Assembly: GCA_945904955.1 (NCBI GenBank)
Contig: CAMDPO010000007.1
Coordinates: 22,016 to 86,015, forward strand
Length of the DNA stretch: 64,000 nucleotides
Reading direction: 5' to 3'
Source: Rhizobium sp. Q54
Lineage (GTDB): Bacteria > Pseudomonadota > Alphaproteobacteria > UBA2966 > CAIVPW01
Shown: piece after piece, positions 34,893 through 42,931 of the stretch
Layout of the letters: every line of letters starts with the position of its first letter
How positions within the stretch are numbered: position 1 is the first letter of the stretch
Made by a program: the position numbers and the translations under genes
Notes under the pieces: model-generated
Database searches by the model: none
What the model was told of the DNA's origin: nothing
Seen by the model: only the letters and a program-made list of their open reading frames with translations

Positions 34893-35055
34893 AGTGAGGT
34901 ACCTCCCAGAAAATTCTGTGGCCGGAATGTGCTTGGGCTCGGGGAGGGGTTTCACCTATACGAAGCATAGGCCTGGAAAGCCGCCGCTGGGGCCGGACTC
35001 CGGGCGGTTGCGGCCGGGCCGGCGGTCGGCCGATTCCGCTGAAAAGCTGCCTATT

Positions 35056-37116
35056 TCACGCCGCAGGAGCGTTGATTAGCTCGACGCGGGCCTGGCGCCG
35101 CTTGGCTCTTTGGACCAGGGGCGGGCAGACGGCTTCGTCGTGGTAGGCGACCTGGCAGTCGAGGCACTGCAGGCACTCGTTCATGTCGATGGCGCCCGTT
35201 GGCGCGATCGCGCCAACCGGGCAGTGCGTCTCGCAGATGCGGCACTCCGACCCGCATTGGGACCGCCGTCGCAGCCACCGCACCATGCGCAGGCGCCCCA
35301 TCACGGCGAGGGACGCGCCCAGGGGACACAGGAAGCGACAATAGAAGCGCTCGACGAACAGGCCGATCAGCAATAGCCCCGCCGCATAGAGCACGTAGGG
35401 TGCCTCGCGCGCGAACTTGACGCTGATGGCAATCTTGAATGGTTCGACCTCGGCCGCGCTGTGCGACAGCGCCGGCGCGACGAACACCAGCACGATGATG
35501 ACGATGGCAACGAGGTACTTCACGGCCCACAGCCGCTCGTGCACCGCGCGCGGGACGCGCACCTGCGGCACGCGCAGTGCGGTGGCGACGCGGTTGGACA
35601 GCTCCTGCAGCGCGCCGAACGGGCACAGCCAGCCGCAATAGACGCCCCGCCCGACCAGCAGCAGCGTGAGACCGGTGTAGGCGCACAGCACCAATACAAT
35701 CGGATCGAGCAGCAAGGTCGAGAGCGGCGTGCCGGTGAACGGCGCCTGCAAGAACGCGAGGACGTTGACGACGGACAACTGCCCGCCGGCCCACCAGCCA
35801 AGCCAGACGAGCGTCACGGTCAGGACGGCAACGCGCGTCCAGGCGTAGACGGCCGGCCGCCGCACGAGCGCATCCTGGAACACGAACACGGCGGTGACCG
35901 CCGCCAGGAGCGCCAGCAGAATGACGATGTCGGTGCGCTTGTGCTGCCACGCCTCGACCCACGCCGGGGGCGGTTCGGGCGGCGGCAGGAGAATGTGTTC
36001 GGCGGGCAGCGTGTAGGGGACGCTGAACGGCACCGACAGAGCGGCGCCGTTCGCTGTGCGGCCGGCGACATCCACGACCAGCCGCCACGGCGACAAGGAA
36101 TCGATCCCGGCGGACGGCGGCAGGAAGACGAGCGCCGCGTCGAGTTCGTCGAGCTCGGCACCGCCGCCGACGGCGCGCAGGGCGCGCAACATGGACGGCA
36201 CAATGCGCACGGTGGTGCCGCCCTGGACGATCGACACGACTTCCTCAAAGAACCCGGTCGGCAGCCGAGCGCGCTCGGTGCTGGCGTACGGATACTGGCC
36301 GACGCTGGCGATCCAGACGGTGAGTCCGCCCTCGCCCTGGCGATCCATCGCCTCGTTGAAACGCTGAAGGCCGACGATGTTGGCGCCGATCGCCGGCGGC
36401 GTCAGCAGCGCCACGGAGATGTCGAGAAACGGCGCCGCCGAGTCGCGGGGTTCGTGCACCGGCGCGCCACCAACCCCTGCAAACGCGCGCACGACGTCGG
36501 CGTAGGACGCGCGCAGCGTGATGAGCGCGCCGCTGCGGCGCAGCTCGTCGGTGCTGGCCGTGGCGACGCGGGCGCGATCGAGGGTGGGCACGAGCACGTC
36601 GGCCTTCGGCAGGCGTTCGGAAGAGACGACCCGCGCCGCCGACTGCATGCCGCTCTTCATGAGACGCGCGCTGGTCGTCGCGCCCTTGACCTGGTCGGGG
36701 CGCACGGCGCGCCAATCGTTGAGGGTTGCCGCCGCGAACCCAGCAATGAAGGTCTCCATCACCCCGCGGCTGACGCCGCGGTTCAAGATCGACTCGTGCT
36801 CCTCGAGCAGCGCCGCGCCGGTGATGCGCCCATCCAGCGCGATGCCACCGATGAGATCGAAGGCCGTGCCGGAATATCCGGTGGCATTGACGGTGTCGCG
36901 CGTCGAGAAGATGTAGCCCGCCAGTGCACCGCCGATGCGCACCGGCAAAGCAGGCGGTGTTCCTTCCGCGTCACCGACGTCTTCGGCGCCGGGAAATACT
37001 TGCTCGATCAGCGCCGGTGTCAGGCGCGCGCGCAGACCACCGATGTCAGCGGCACGCGCCGGCGACACCGCGGCGAGCAGCAGCAACGCAACGAGCAGTG
37101 CGCGGCGACGAAACAT
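35056..37116 (-). CDS. NosR-like FMN-binding polyferredoxin membrane protein
   Basis: The start at 37116 (GGGGA six bases upstream) gives 686 residues. A signal and periplasmic FMN-binding domain (~20-150) contain KGATTSARLM, fitting the flavinylation motif used by ApbE. After further periplasmic sequence, five or six helices carry CGWLCPFGALQEL and YCRFLCPLGAS, and the C-terminus has two [4Fe-4S] sets (CGSECRICETHCP, CLQCLDCQ). This is the NosR layout, passing electrons from the quinone pool to the periplasm or the reverse. Two cytochromes c and DUF1800/DUF1501 lie beside it. Confidence 0.9.
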   Translation of the reverse strand: MFRRRALLVALLLLAAVSPARAADIGGLRARLTPALIEQVFPGAEDVGDAEGTPPALPVRIGGALAGYIFSTRDTVNATGYSGTAFDLIGGIALDGRITGAALLEEHESILNRGVSRGVMETFIAGFAAATLNDWRAVRPDQVKGATTSARLMKSGMQSAARVVSSERLPKADVLVPTLDRARVATASTDELRRSGALITLRASYADVVRAFAGVGGAPVHEPRDSAAPFLDISVALLTPPAIGANIVGLQRFNEAMDRQGEGGLTVWIASVGQYPYASTERARLPTGFFEEVVSIVQGGTTVRIVPSMLRALRAVGGGAELDELDAALVFLPPSAGIDSLSPWRLVVDVAGRTANGAALSVPFSVPYTLPAEHILLPPPEPPPAWVEAWQHKRTDIVILLALLAAVTAVFVFQDALVRRPAVYAWTRVAVLTVTLVWLGWWAGGQLSVVNVLAFLQAPFTGTPLSTLLLDPIVLVLCAYTGLTLLLVGRGVYCGWLCPFGALQELSNRVATALRVPQVRVPRAVHERLWAVKYLVAIVIIVLVFVAPALSHSAAEVEPFKIAISVKFAREAPYVLYAAGLLLIGLFVERFYCRFLCPLGASLAVMGRLRMVRWLRRRSQCGSECRICETHCPVGAIAPTGAIDMNECLQCLDCQVAYHDEAVCPPLVQRAKRRQARVELINAPAA

Positions 37117-37151
37117 GGCGTCCCCTTTCCGCGCAGAGTAGCGTAGCCGCC

Positions 37152-37571
37152 ATGCGAAGGCTGACTTTGCCGCTGGCGGCGGCCGCAGCGGCGTGGCTCT
37201 CCGGCGCGACGGTACCGTCCGCGCAGTTCTTTGGCATGGATCCGGGCGAAGTCCTGTTCGGCGAATGCCGCGACTGCCACAACTTTGCGGAAGGTGCGGG
37301 GCCGGGGCGCAAGGCGCCAAATCTGTGGGGCGTCTTTGGCCGCACCGCCGGAACCGTGCCGGGCTGGGACTACACGCCGGAGCTCAAGGGCTCCGGCATC
37401 GTGTGGACCGAGACGACCATGGACAAGTGGTTGCGCAATCCGGGCGCCGTGGTGCCAGGCACCAAGATGGACTTCCAGGTGCCGAACGACGAGCAGCGCG
37501 AACTCGTGCTCGAGTACATCCGGAACGCCGACCTGGCGGGCTACGTGCGCGCCATTCAGGGCTTGAAGTAA
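37152..37571 (+). CDS. Class I cytochrome c (periplasmic)
   Basis: The start is ATG 37152, 35 bases from the divergent NosR-like start. Signal (LPLAAAAAAWLSGATVPSA), heme site CRDCH, GPGRKAPNLWGVFGRTAG and the likely Met ligand PGTKMDF. 139 residues, similar in design to the cytochrome at 31257. It could be the electron partner of the NosR-like protein. Confidence 0.9.
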   Translation: MRRLTLPLAAAAAAWLSGATVPSAQFFGMDPGEVLFGECRDCHNFAEGAGPGRKAPNLWGVFGRTAGTVPGWDYTPELKGSGIVWTETTMDKWLRNPGAVVPGTKMDFQVPNDEQRELVLEYIRNADLAGYVRAIQGLK

Positions 37572-37581
37572 CGCCCTCGGG

Positions 37582-37683
37582 CGTCATTGCGAGCGCAGCG
37601 AAGCAATCCAGGCTTTGTTCTTGTTCCTCGGCTGCGACGGAACCCTTGGATTGCCGCGCTCGCTACGCTCGCTCGCAATGACA
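37582..37683. repeat. Dispersed palindromic repeat (copy a)
   Basis: CGTCATTGCGAGCGCAGCGAAGCAATCCAG (37582-37611) and, inverted, TTGGATTGCCGCGCTCGCTACGCTCGCTCGCAATGAC (about 37647-37683). The same unit occurs at 57422-57499 and 63883-63912, always past a gene end. Confidence 0.8.
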
Positions 37684-37693
37684 CTCGAACGAA

Positions 37694-37718
37694 AAAGGCC
37701 GCCCGAGGGGCGGCCTTT
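37694..37718. terminator. Bidirectional terminator, cytochrome c / motor operon
   Basis: AAAGGCCGCC-CGAGG-GGCGGCCTTT with flanking A5 and T-rich ends, between the repeat and the convergent motor operon. Confidence 0.8.
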
Positions 37719-37741
37719 CCGTTTCAGAAATGCAGCGTACT

Positions 37742-38344
37742 TCAGTTCGCGCCGGCGGTGAAATCCTTGTCGGGCAGCGTGACGTTCTGCAGAGCGCCGA
37801 GCCTCAAGACCTGATCCTCGACGCGCAACTCGGTCGGATCGGTATAGCCGGTGTCGGTGCGATCCATCTGCTGCAACTGCGCCAGCTGCTGGTCGTCCGT
37901 GCCGCGATCCTGCTCTTCCTCGTCATACATCTCGGCAGTGCCACCGACCTCTTGGCCGTTGGTGATCATGTCGAGGGCGTTCTGGATGCCGGTCTCGAGC
38001 GGCTGCGTGTACGGCAGGCGGTAGGCGCGCGGCACGCCGTTCGGCACGTTGTTCTTGTCGAGCGCTTCCACCCACATGTAGACGGCACCCGCCTGGTTCA
38101 TCAGCTTGTCGGGCTCGTTGACCTTGGCCCACAGCAGCTGGAACTTTTCAGGCAGGCGATCTTTCACCGGCCAGCCCATCAAGTCGATCATCGAGTAGTA
38201 CGAGATGACGAAGAAGGCCGAGGTGACGACGATCGCCGTAGCCTTGACCCACCACGCCCAGCGCGGCGCGATGTTCAGGCTGAGCAGCAGGACGGCCATG
38301 ATCACGTAGGCCGCGAGAACTCCGATGAAACCGAGGGACAACAT
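37742..38344 (-). CDS. Third subunit of motor-like operon, two N-terminal helices
   Basis: 200 residues. Two predicted helices (MLSLGFIGVLAAYVIMAVLLLSL; WAWWVKATAIVVTSAFFVISYYSMIDLM) and then a soluble acidic tail (EMYDEEEQDRGTDDQQ). It follows the ExbD/MotB-like gene by 5 bases, so it is likely part of the same complex. I recognise no known family. Confidence 0.75.
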   Translation of the reverse strand: MLSLGFIGVLAAYVIMAVLLLSLNIAPRWAWWVKATAIVVTSAFFVISYYSMIDLMGWPVKDRLPEKFQLLWAKVNEPDKLMNQAGAVYMWVEALDKNNVPNGVPRAYRLPYTQPLETGIQNALDMITNGQEVGGTAEMYDEEEQDRGTDDQQLAQLQQMDRTDTGYTDPTELRVEDQVLRLGALQNVTLPDKDFTAGAN

Positions 38345-38349
38345 GGCGC

Positions 38350-38967
38350 TCAGGCTCCCTTCCTGGAGCGCACAAGGGTCTTGGGCCGGCGGTTGACGTC
38401 GGCGATGGCTCCCTTTTCGTCCATCGTGAAGCGGACGGCGGTGAGCTCCTGACCCTTATGGTCGAGGTGCAGCGTCGTGTAGAACACGAGCGAGACCTCT
38501 GGATTCAGCTTTTCCACCTTCAGCTCGACCGGCACGTCTTCGGTGCCGTTGGCGAGATAGTGGTGGACGTTGATGACGTACTCGCCCGGCACGATGCCGC
38601 GGATCGTCACCGTTTCCTGGTTGAGCGGGTTCGAAATCTTGTTGTTCCCGAGGGCGATGGTGTCGCGGTAGTTGCCGCGATCGTCGCGATCGAGGTGCAT
38701 CAGCCCGGCTTCCTTGACGTGGTACCAGACAACGCCGCCGTTCGGATCTTCGACGTAGAGATCGACATCGTCCGCGTGGTTGTCCGGCCACTTCATGGTG
38801 ATGAGCACTTCGGCCTTCGGGTCGATCTTGCCCGACTGCGCCGTCGGATTGATCAACATGAAGGCGATCAAGAACATGAAGGTGAAGCTCAACAGGGCAT
38901 TAAAGAGCATGTCCTGGAACGGATAGAAGACTTCACCCTCGTAGAAGAAGCCGTCGGATGACTTCAT
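38350..38967 (-). CDS. ExbD/TolR/MotB-like helix with DUF2135-like periplasmic domain
   Basis: 205 residues. The single N-terminal helix (FYPFQDMLFNALLSFTFMFL) carries the Pro-x-x-Asp motif that in ExbD, TolR and MotB supplies the ion-translocating Asp. The periplasmic part (~45-200) resembles DUF2135 (DDVDLYVEDPNGGVVWYHV, LDRDDRGNYRD, NPLNQETVTIRG, GEYVINVHHY), not the ExbD or OmpA-like domains of known partners. It follows the ExbB/MotA-like gene. Paralogues lie at 17053 and 17702. Confidence 0.85.
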   Translation of the reverse strand: MKSSDGFFYEGEVFYPFQDMLFNALLSFTFMFLIAFMLINPTAQSGKIDPKAEVLITMKWPDNHADDVDLYVEDPNGGVVWYHVKEAGLMHLDRDDRGNYRDTIALGNNKISNPLNQETVTIRGIVPGEYVINVHHYLANGTEDVPVELKVEKLNPEVSLVFYTTLHLDHKGQELTAVRFTMDEKGAIADVNRRPKTLVRSRKGA

Positions 38968-39000
38968 GACGCGCCCCGCGTGCCTAGACGGATGTGACTG

Positions 39001-39795
39001 CTACGCGGCTTCGCTCTGGAGCGCCGGCACCACGTACATGTCGGTCGTCTCGGCGATCAGGGAGTGCAGTTCGATCGTGCCGATCTCGAGGAAGTAGTAC
39101 TGCAGCTTCAGCACGATCGAGCCGATCAGCGCGGTGAGGGTCACCGACAACGCGGTGGCCATACCGACCGACATGTCGGACATCGCGGCGCGCAGGGTCA
39201 GCGGATCGAAGCTGTCGATGCCGCGGATGGGCCCCAGCATCAGCATGAAGCCGATGACGGTGCCGACCAGGCCGATCTTGGGCAGGGCGTCGACGATGAA
39301 CACGCCGACCTGCAAGCGGGCGCGCAGAGAGTCGGCCATCGCGTGCATGAGGAGCGAGTGATCGAGCGGCTCGCCGCTCGGATTGCGCGCCTTGACGATG
39401 ACGTTGCGGACGTGATCGGTCAGCGCACCGGCAGGCAACACCGCTCCGTCGCCAGAGGTGACGTCGCCGTTCTCGTTGATGCGGAAGTTGGTGGGGTTCT
39501 TGCGGATCGTGCGCGCGACGCGGCGGGCAACGTTGAGTTCACGCGACACTGCAACCGTCGAGAAGCCGCAGTGGATGGTGGCGCCGATGAACACCAGCGT
39601 CACCAAGCTGGACAGATACGTGCGGTCGGATGCGACCATGTCGTGGAAGAGGCCGACCTGGAAGATCGCGAACAGCGCCACGACGATGAGCGACGCGACG
39701 ATCAGCCAACGCAGCAACAGCATGTAGTCACGCAGCTCGAAGGGCGTGACGATGACTCGCGGCCCCGGACCGCCGGTAAGTTCAGAAGTGCTCAT
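39001..39795 (-). CDS. MotA/TolQ/ExbB-family membrane protein
   Basis: The start is ATG 39795 (264 aa). Four helices: ~30-52 (LLRWLIVASLIVVALFAIF), ~62-85, and the conserved pair LPKIGLVGTVIGFMLMLGPI and SVGMATALSVTLTALIGSIVLKLQYYF, which match the ion-channel helices of ExbB/TolQ/MotA (GLLGTVxG and the Thr-rich helix). First gene of a three-gene operon with the ExbD-like protein and a third membrane protein. Expression may be controlled by the dyad listed next. Confidence 0.88.
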   Translation of the reverse strand: MSTSELTGGPGPRVIVTPFELRDYMLLLRWLIVASLIVVALFAIFQVGLFHDMVASDRTYLSSLVTLVFIGATIHCGFSTVAVSRELNVARRVARTIRKNPTNFRINENGDVTSGDGAVLPAGALTDHVRNVIVKARNPSGEPLDHSLLMHAMADSLRARLQVGVFIVDALPKIGLVGTVIGFMLMLGPIRGIDSFDPLTLRAAMSDMSVGMATALSVTLTALIGSIVLKLQYYFLEIGTIELHSLIAETTDMYVVPALQSEAA

Positions 39796-39866
39796 GGAAT
39801 TTTGCCCACCCAAGTGCTGCGCGGATTCGAAGGCCCGCGCCCGTACCCCGCCCAAAACTAATGGAC

Positions 39867-39896
39867 ACCATAGTGTGGAAGCTCACACTGAATCAA
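39867..39896 (-). promoter_or_regulatory. Promoter of motor operon with palindrome in the spacer
   Basis: Minus strand TTGATT-N18-TATGGT. The spacer holds the dyad AGTGTG-GAAGCT-CACACT (39872-39889), a position used by MerR-type activators and by repressors. Predicted leader about 65 nt. Confidence 0.5.
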
Positions 39897-39945
39897 GCGG
39901 CCCTTACCGCGCGGGAACCCTTGTGATCCGCGGATTTCCGTGTTC

Positions 39946-40467
39946 TCAGCGCAAGCGTTGCCGGTACTCCCACGGCAAGATGAACGGGCCCTGCCAGGCC
40001 CCCACGCCGGCCACGTCGGCGACCTTTTCGGCGGCGACGTAATCCATCGTCTGCTCGCGCACGGCCAGTGCCATGCCACGCCGCACCAGCAAATCGGCGA
40101 TGTCCTTGCCGTTGATGATGCAGGTGCCCCACGGCGTGCCACGCCGGCGCGGATCGGGGTCTTCGCGTGGGGTGCACGCGACCGGCCCGCCCTCATCGAA
40201 CAGGATCTTTTCCATCTCGCGGTAGGCGACGGCGCCGCACGACCACGGCTTGCCGTTCAAGAAGCAGCTTTGGTCCTGCTCCAGCGCGTCGATCCCGAAA
40301 AGGTGAAAGCGCCGTCCGTTCACGTACAGGACGTCGGTGTCGATTATCTGGGCGTTGCCGACGACGTTCTTTTCGTCGGCGTCAGGCACGGGCGCCACGG
40401 CCTGCGCCGGCGCACTACCCGCGCTCAGACAGACGATCAGTGCCGCAGCAGTGTTCGTTCGCCACAT
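39946..40467 (-). CDS. Exported thermonuclease (SNase)-like protein
   Basis: A signal peptide (AAALIVCLSAGSAPAQA) precedes a 140-residue SNase-like domain: DTDVLYVNGRRFHLFGIDALE, QDQSCFLNG and LLVRRGMALAVRE. It shares the fold, but not the extra C-terminal domain, of the protein at 6257. Cys residues (SCFLNGKPWSCG, CTPRED, TCIING) suggest disulfides. Catalytic residues appear incomplete. Confidence 0.8.
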   Translation of the reverse strand: MWRTNTAAALIVCLSAGSAPAQAVAPVPDADEKNVVGNAQIIDTDVLYVNGRRFHLFGIDALEQDQSCFLNGKPWSCGAVAYREMEKILFDEGGPVACTPREDPDPRRRGTPWGTCIINGKDIADLLVRRGMALAVREQTMDYVAAEKVADVAGVGAWQGPFILPWEYRQRLR

Positions 40468-40539
40468 GGAAACCCACCGTTCGACGATACGCGTATTCTA
40501 GGCAGCGCCGCGCGACGACGCAAAACCTCGACTAGCGCT

Positions 40540-41244
40540 TCATAGGCCGGCGAAGGTCGCCACGGTCGCACCGGTCCACAGATCGTTGGCCGGCGGCACC
40601 TCGCCCGGCCGCAGCACGCGCACCCCGTGCATGCCGGCCTCCGTCGCGGCGCGCACTTCGCCGACGTGATCGGACAGGAAGGTCACCAAGCTTGGCGCCA
40701 CGCCGATGCGCCCGGCGATGGTCGTGTACGACTTTGCCTCGAGCTTGCCGCCCACGGTAGTGTCGAAGTGTCCCTCGATCAGCGGCAACAGATCGCCGCG
40801 ATCCGAGTAGCGGAAGATCAGCTGCTGCGCTTCGACCGAGCCGGACGAATAGATAAAGACGCGCACGCCGCGCTTCTTCCACGCGCGCAACGCTGCCTCC
40901 GCATCGTCGAACACGGGGCCCTTCAGGGCGCCCGACTCGTATCCCTGGCGCCAGATCATGCCCTGCAGCGCTTTGAGCGGCGTGACCTTGCGGTCCGCGT
41001 CGATCCATTGGATCAGCGCGTGTACCGCCGCCGCGGGATCGGGCCGCGCCGCGCCGAGCTCCTTGGCAACTGCCGCGATCTGCTCCGCGACCTTCGGCTC
41101 GCTCGCGTGCTTCATGACGAAGTCGGCGACGCGCTGGCGCGCGTACGGAAACAGCGTCTGTTTGACGAACGCGATCGGCGTCGTCGTGCCCTCGACGTCG
41201 AGCAGCGCAATGCTGCCTGCGGTCAGTAGGGTGAGCTTAGACAC
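40540..41244 (-). CDS. mtnC: Enolase-phosphatase E1 (methionine salvage)
   Basis: HAD-family enzyme that converts the diketo-phosphopentane intermediate into acireductone. The nucleophile region LLDVEGTTTPIAFVK and late HAD motifs (IYSSGSVEAQQLIF, FLSDHVGEVRAATEAG) fit MtnC. The GTG start at 41244 overlaps the mtnD stop by a few bases; the track's extra 20 residues are not needed. Last gene of mtnB-mtnD-mtnC. Confidence 0.92.
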   Translation of the reverse strand: MSKLTLLTAGSIALLDVEGTTTPIAFVKQTLFPYARQRVADFVMKHASEPKVAEQIAAVAKELGAARPDPAAAVHALIQWIDADRKVTPLKALQGMIWRQGYESGALKGPVFDDAEAALRAWKKRGVRVFIYSSGSVEAQQLIFRYSDRGDLLPLIEGHFDTTVGGKLEAKSYTTIAGRIGVAPSLVTFLSDHVGEVRAATEAGMHGVRVLRPGEVPPANDLWTGATVATFAGL

Positions 41245-41797
41245 TGCGTACTTGTTCGCCGAACGGCGGGAACTTGTCCGCGATGGTCTCGCCGGTGAAC
41301 TTCGCAACCCAACCCTCGGGGTTGGTGAACAGGCGGATGGCGGTGAAGCGCGGCGCCGGCCCCATGTCGAACCAGTGCTTCGTGTTGTGGGGCACCGAGA
41401 TCAGGTCGTCACGCTCGCAGATCACCTGGTACACGCGCGGGCCGAGGTGCAGATAGAACGAGCCGATGCCCTCGACGAAGAAGCGCACCTCGTCCTCCGC
41501 ATGCTGGTGCTCGTTGAGGAACTTCTTGCGCGCCTCGACGCGATTGGCCGATTCCGGAACCATGCGCACCACGTCGGCAGTCACGTAGCCCTTGGCGCGC
41601 TTCAGCTTGTTGATGCCGTTCGCGTAGGCCGCGAGGACCTTCTCCTGTCCGTCGCTCGGGGCGAGCTCGACGTCGGCCTTCCAACGCTCGAAGAGAATGC
41701 CTTCTTTCTCCAGCGCCTTGGCGATGCCCGAGCCGTCGGTGATCACGCGCTCCGCTGCACCCGGCTTGTCGTCGCGAAAGATTCTGAGTTCGCTCAT
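41237..41797 (-). CDS. mtnD: Acireductone dioxygenase (methionine salvage)
   Basis: Cupin enzyme oxidising acireductone with iron or nickel. Metal-binding residues are in NEHQHAEDEVRFFVEGIG (HxH and Glu) and VPHNTKHWFDMG. 186 residues from ATG 41797, the usual length, overlapping mtnB by ATGA. Confidence 0.95.
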   Translation of the reverse strand: MSELRIFRDDKPGAAERVITDGSGIAKALEKEGILFERWKADVELAPSDGQEKVLAAYANGINKLKRAKGYVTADVVRMVPESANRVEARKKFLNEHQHAEDEVRFFVEGIGSFYLHLGPRVYQVICERDDLISVPHNTKHWFDMGPAPRFTAIRLFTNPEGWVAKFTGETIADKFPPFGEQVRSV

Positions 41798-42423
41798 CGG
41801 CTGACCTTTCGTCTCTCCAGCTCGCACCCGAACAGGAATTCCAGCGCCTCGGTGTGGCGCAACGCGTCGGCCATGGTGCGTCCCCACGCATATAGGCCAT
41901 GACCCGCCAAAAGATAGCCGAAGCGCGGCACGTTGTCGGACAGGCGCGCACGCACGTTGACGGCGAGCGCATCCATGTCCTGGGTGTTGCCAAACACCGG
42001 CACGGCGATGCCCGTCTCGTGGGTGCGGATGCCGTCGAGTGCCTTGAGCAGCTCGTATCCGTCGAGGCGAATCTCGCGCGTGGGCCCGCTCACCATCGAC
42101 AGCACCGTCGAGTTGCGTGCGTGGACGTGCACCACGGCGCCGACGCTGGGGTCGGCGGTGTAGCGCTCGACGTGGAGCGCGGTCTCCGCTGACGCAGCGC
42201 GGCCGCCCTGCACCTTGCTTGCCGTGAGGTCGTAGACCAGCACGTCGGGAGAGCGCAGCGAGCCTTTGTCGACGCCTGAGGCCGTGATGGCCATGGCGGT
42301 CTGGTCGATGCGGGCCGACAAATTGCCGGCGGTCGCGGGGGTCCAGCCCTTGGCCGAAACGAAGGCGCCGGCGGCAATGATGTCCTCGGCGATGCGGCTC
42401 GGGACGCTGTCGGGTGCGGTCAT
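41794..42423 (-). CDS. mtnB: Methylthioribulose-1-phosphate dehydratase (methionine salvage)
   Basis: Class II aldolase-like zinc enzyme. Diagnostic parts: GWTPATAGNLSARID, ITASGVDKGSL, VVHVHARNSTVLSM (zinc His pair) and GHGLYAWGRTMADALRHTE. Start at ATG 42423; the track's 105 extra residues come from the opposite strand's gene region. First gene of the operon; mtnA is not in the window. Confidence 0.95.
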   Translation of the reverse strand: MTAPDSVPSRIAEDIIAAGAFVSAKGWTPATAGNLSARIDQTAMAITASGVDKGSLRSPDVLVYDLTASKVQGGRAASAETALHVERYTADPSVGAVVHVHARNSTVLSMVSGPTREIRLDGYELLKALDGIRTHETGIAVPVFGNTQDMDALAVNVRARLSDNVPRFGYLLAGHGLYAWGRTMADALRHTEALEFLFGCELERRKVSR

Positions 42424-42499
42424 GACCGCCACATACGGGCGGCCCGCACCGGGGTCAAGGATTCGCCGCGCCGCGGCCAGGATGCTAGGGTTGCGCCCG

Positions 42500-42925
42500 A
42501 TGAAGTCGTTGATGGAAAGACGCGCCCTGCTCGGGCGCTTGGCGGCCGCGCTCCTGCTGTTGCTGGCGGCGCCGCCCGTCGTGGCCGCCGAGAAGGGCAA
42601 GGTCGACCCCAACGCGCCGATGTTCATCAAGCTGCAAGCGCTCAACGTCTCGGTGTTCGACCGTGGTATCACGCGCGGCAAGCTGACCATCGAGTTGCAG
42701 CTCGACGTGGTGCAGAAGACGCGCGTCGCCAACATCAATTCGCGCCTGCCGCGCCTCTACGACGGCTACCTGGCCGCCGTCACCGAGTACTCGAACTCGC
42801 GCACGGCCGTCGATCGCGCCCCCGACCTCGACTATTTGTTGGAGCGCTTCCAGGCCATCACCGACGAAGCAGTCGGCGCCGGCGTCGTCAAGGTGCTGTT
42901 CCACACCGCGGTCCGCACGCTCTAG
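42500..42925 (+). CDS. Exported protein of unknown function (FliL-like fold possible)
   Basis: 141 residues; a signal peptide (RALLGRLAAALLLLLAAPPVVAA) leads to a ~110-residue domain (APMFIKLQALNVSVFDRG, LTIELQLDVVQK, SRLPRLYDGYLAAVTEY, GVVKVLFHTAV). The alternation of strands and helices recalls FliL-type domains, but no flagellar genes are near and the match is by eye only. ATG 42500 or 42512. Divergent from mtnB. Confidence 0.65.
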   Translation: MKSLMERRALLGRLAAALLLLLAAPPVVAAEKGKVDPNAPMFIKLQALNVSVFDRGITRGKLTIELQLDVVQKTRVANINSRLPRLYDGYLAAVTEYSNSRTAVDRAPDLDYLLERFQAITDEAVGAGVVKVLFHTAVRTL

Positions 42926-42931
42926 CGCGGA

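Noticed and set aside
33075-34970. 631-aa plus-strand ORF over the DUF1800 gene
   Set aside because: Antisense reading with no recognisable motif; the opposite strand encodes a full DUF1800 protein.
37742-39795. Zorya-type anti-phage system (MotA/MotB-like core)
   Set aside because: No helicase/nuclease ZorC, ZorD or ZorE-like gene is next to it, and the periplasmic domain is DUF2135-like.
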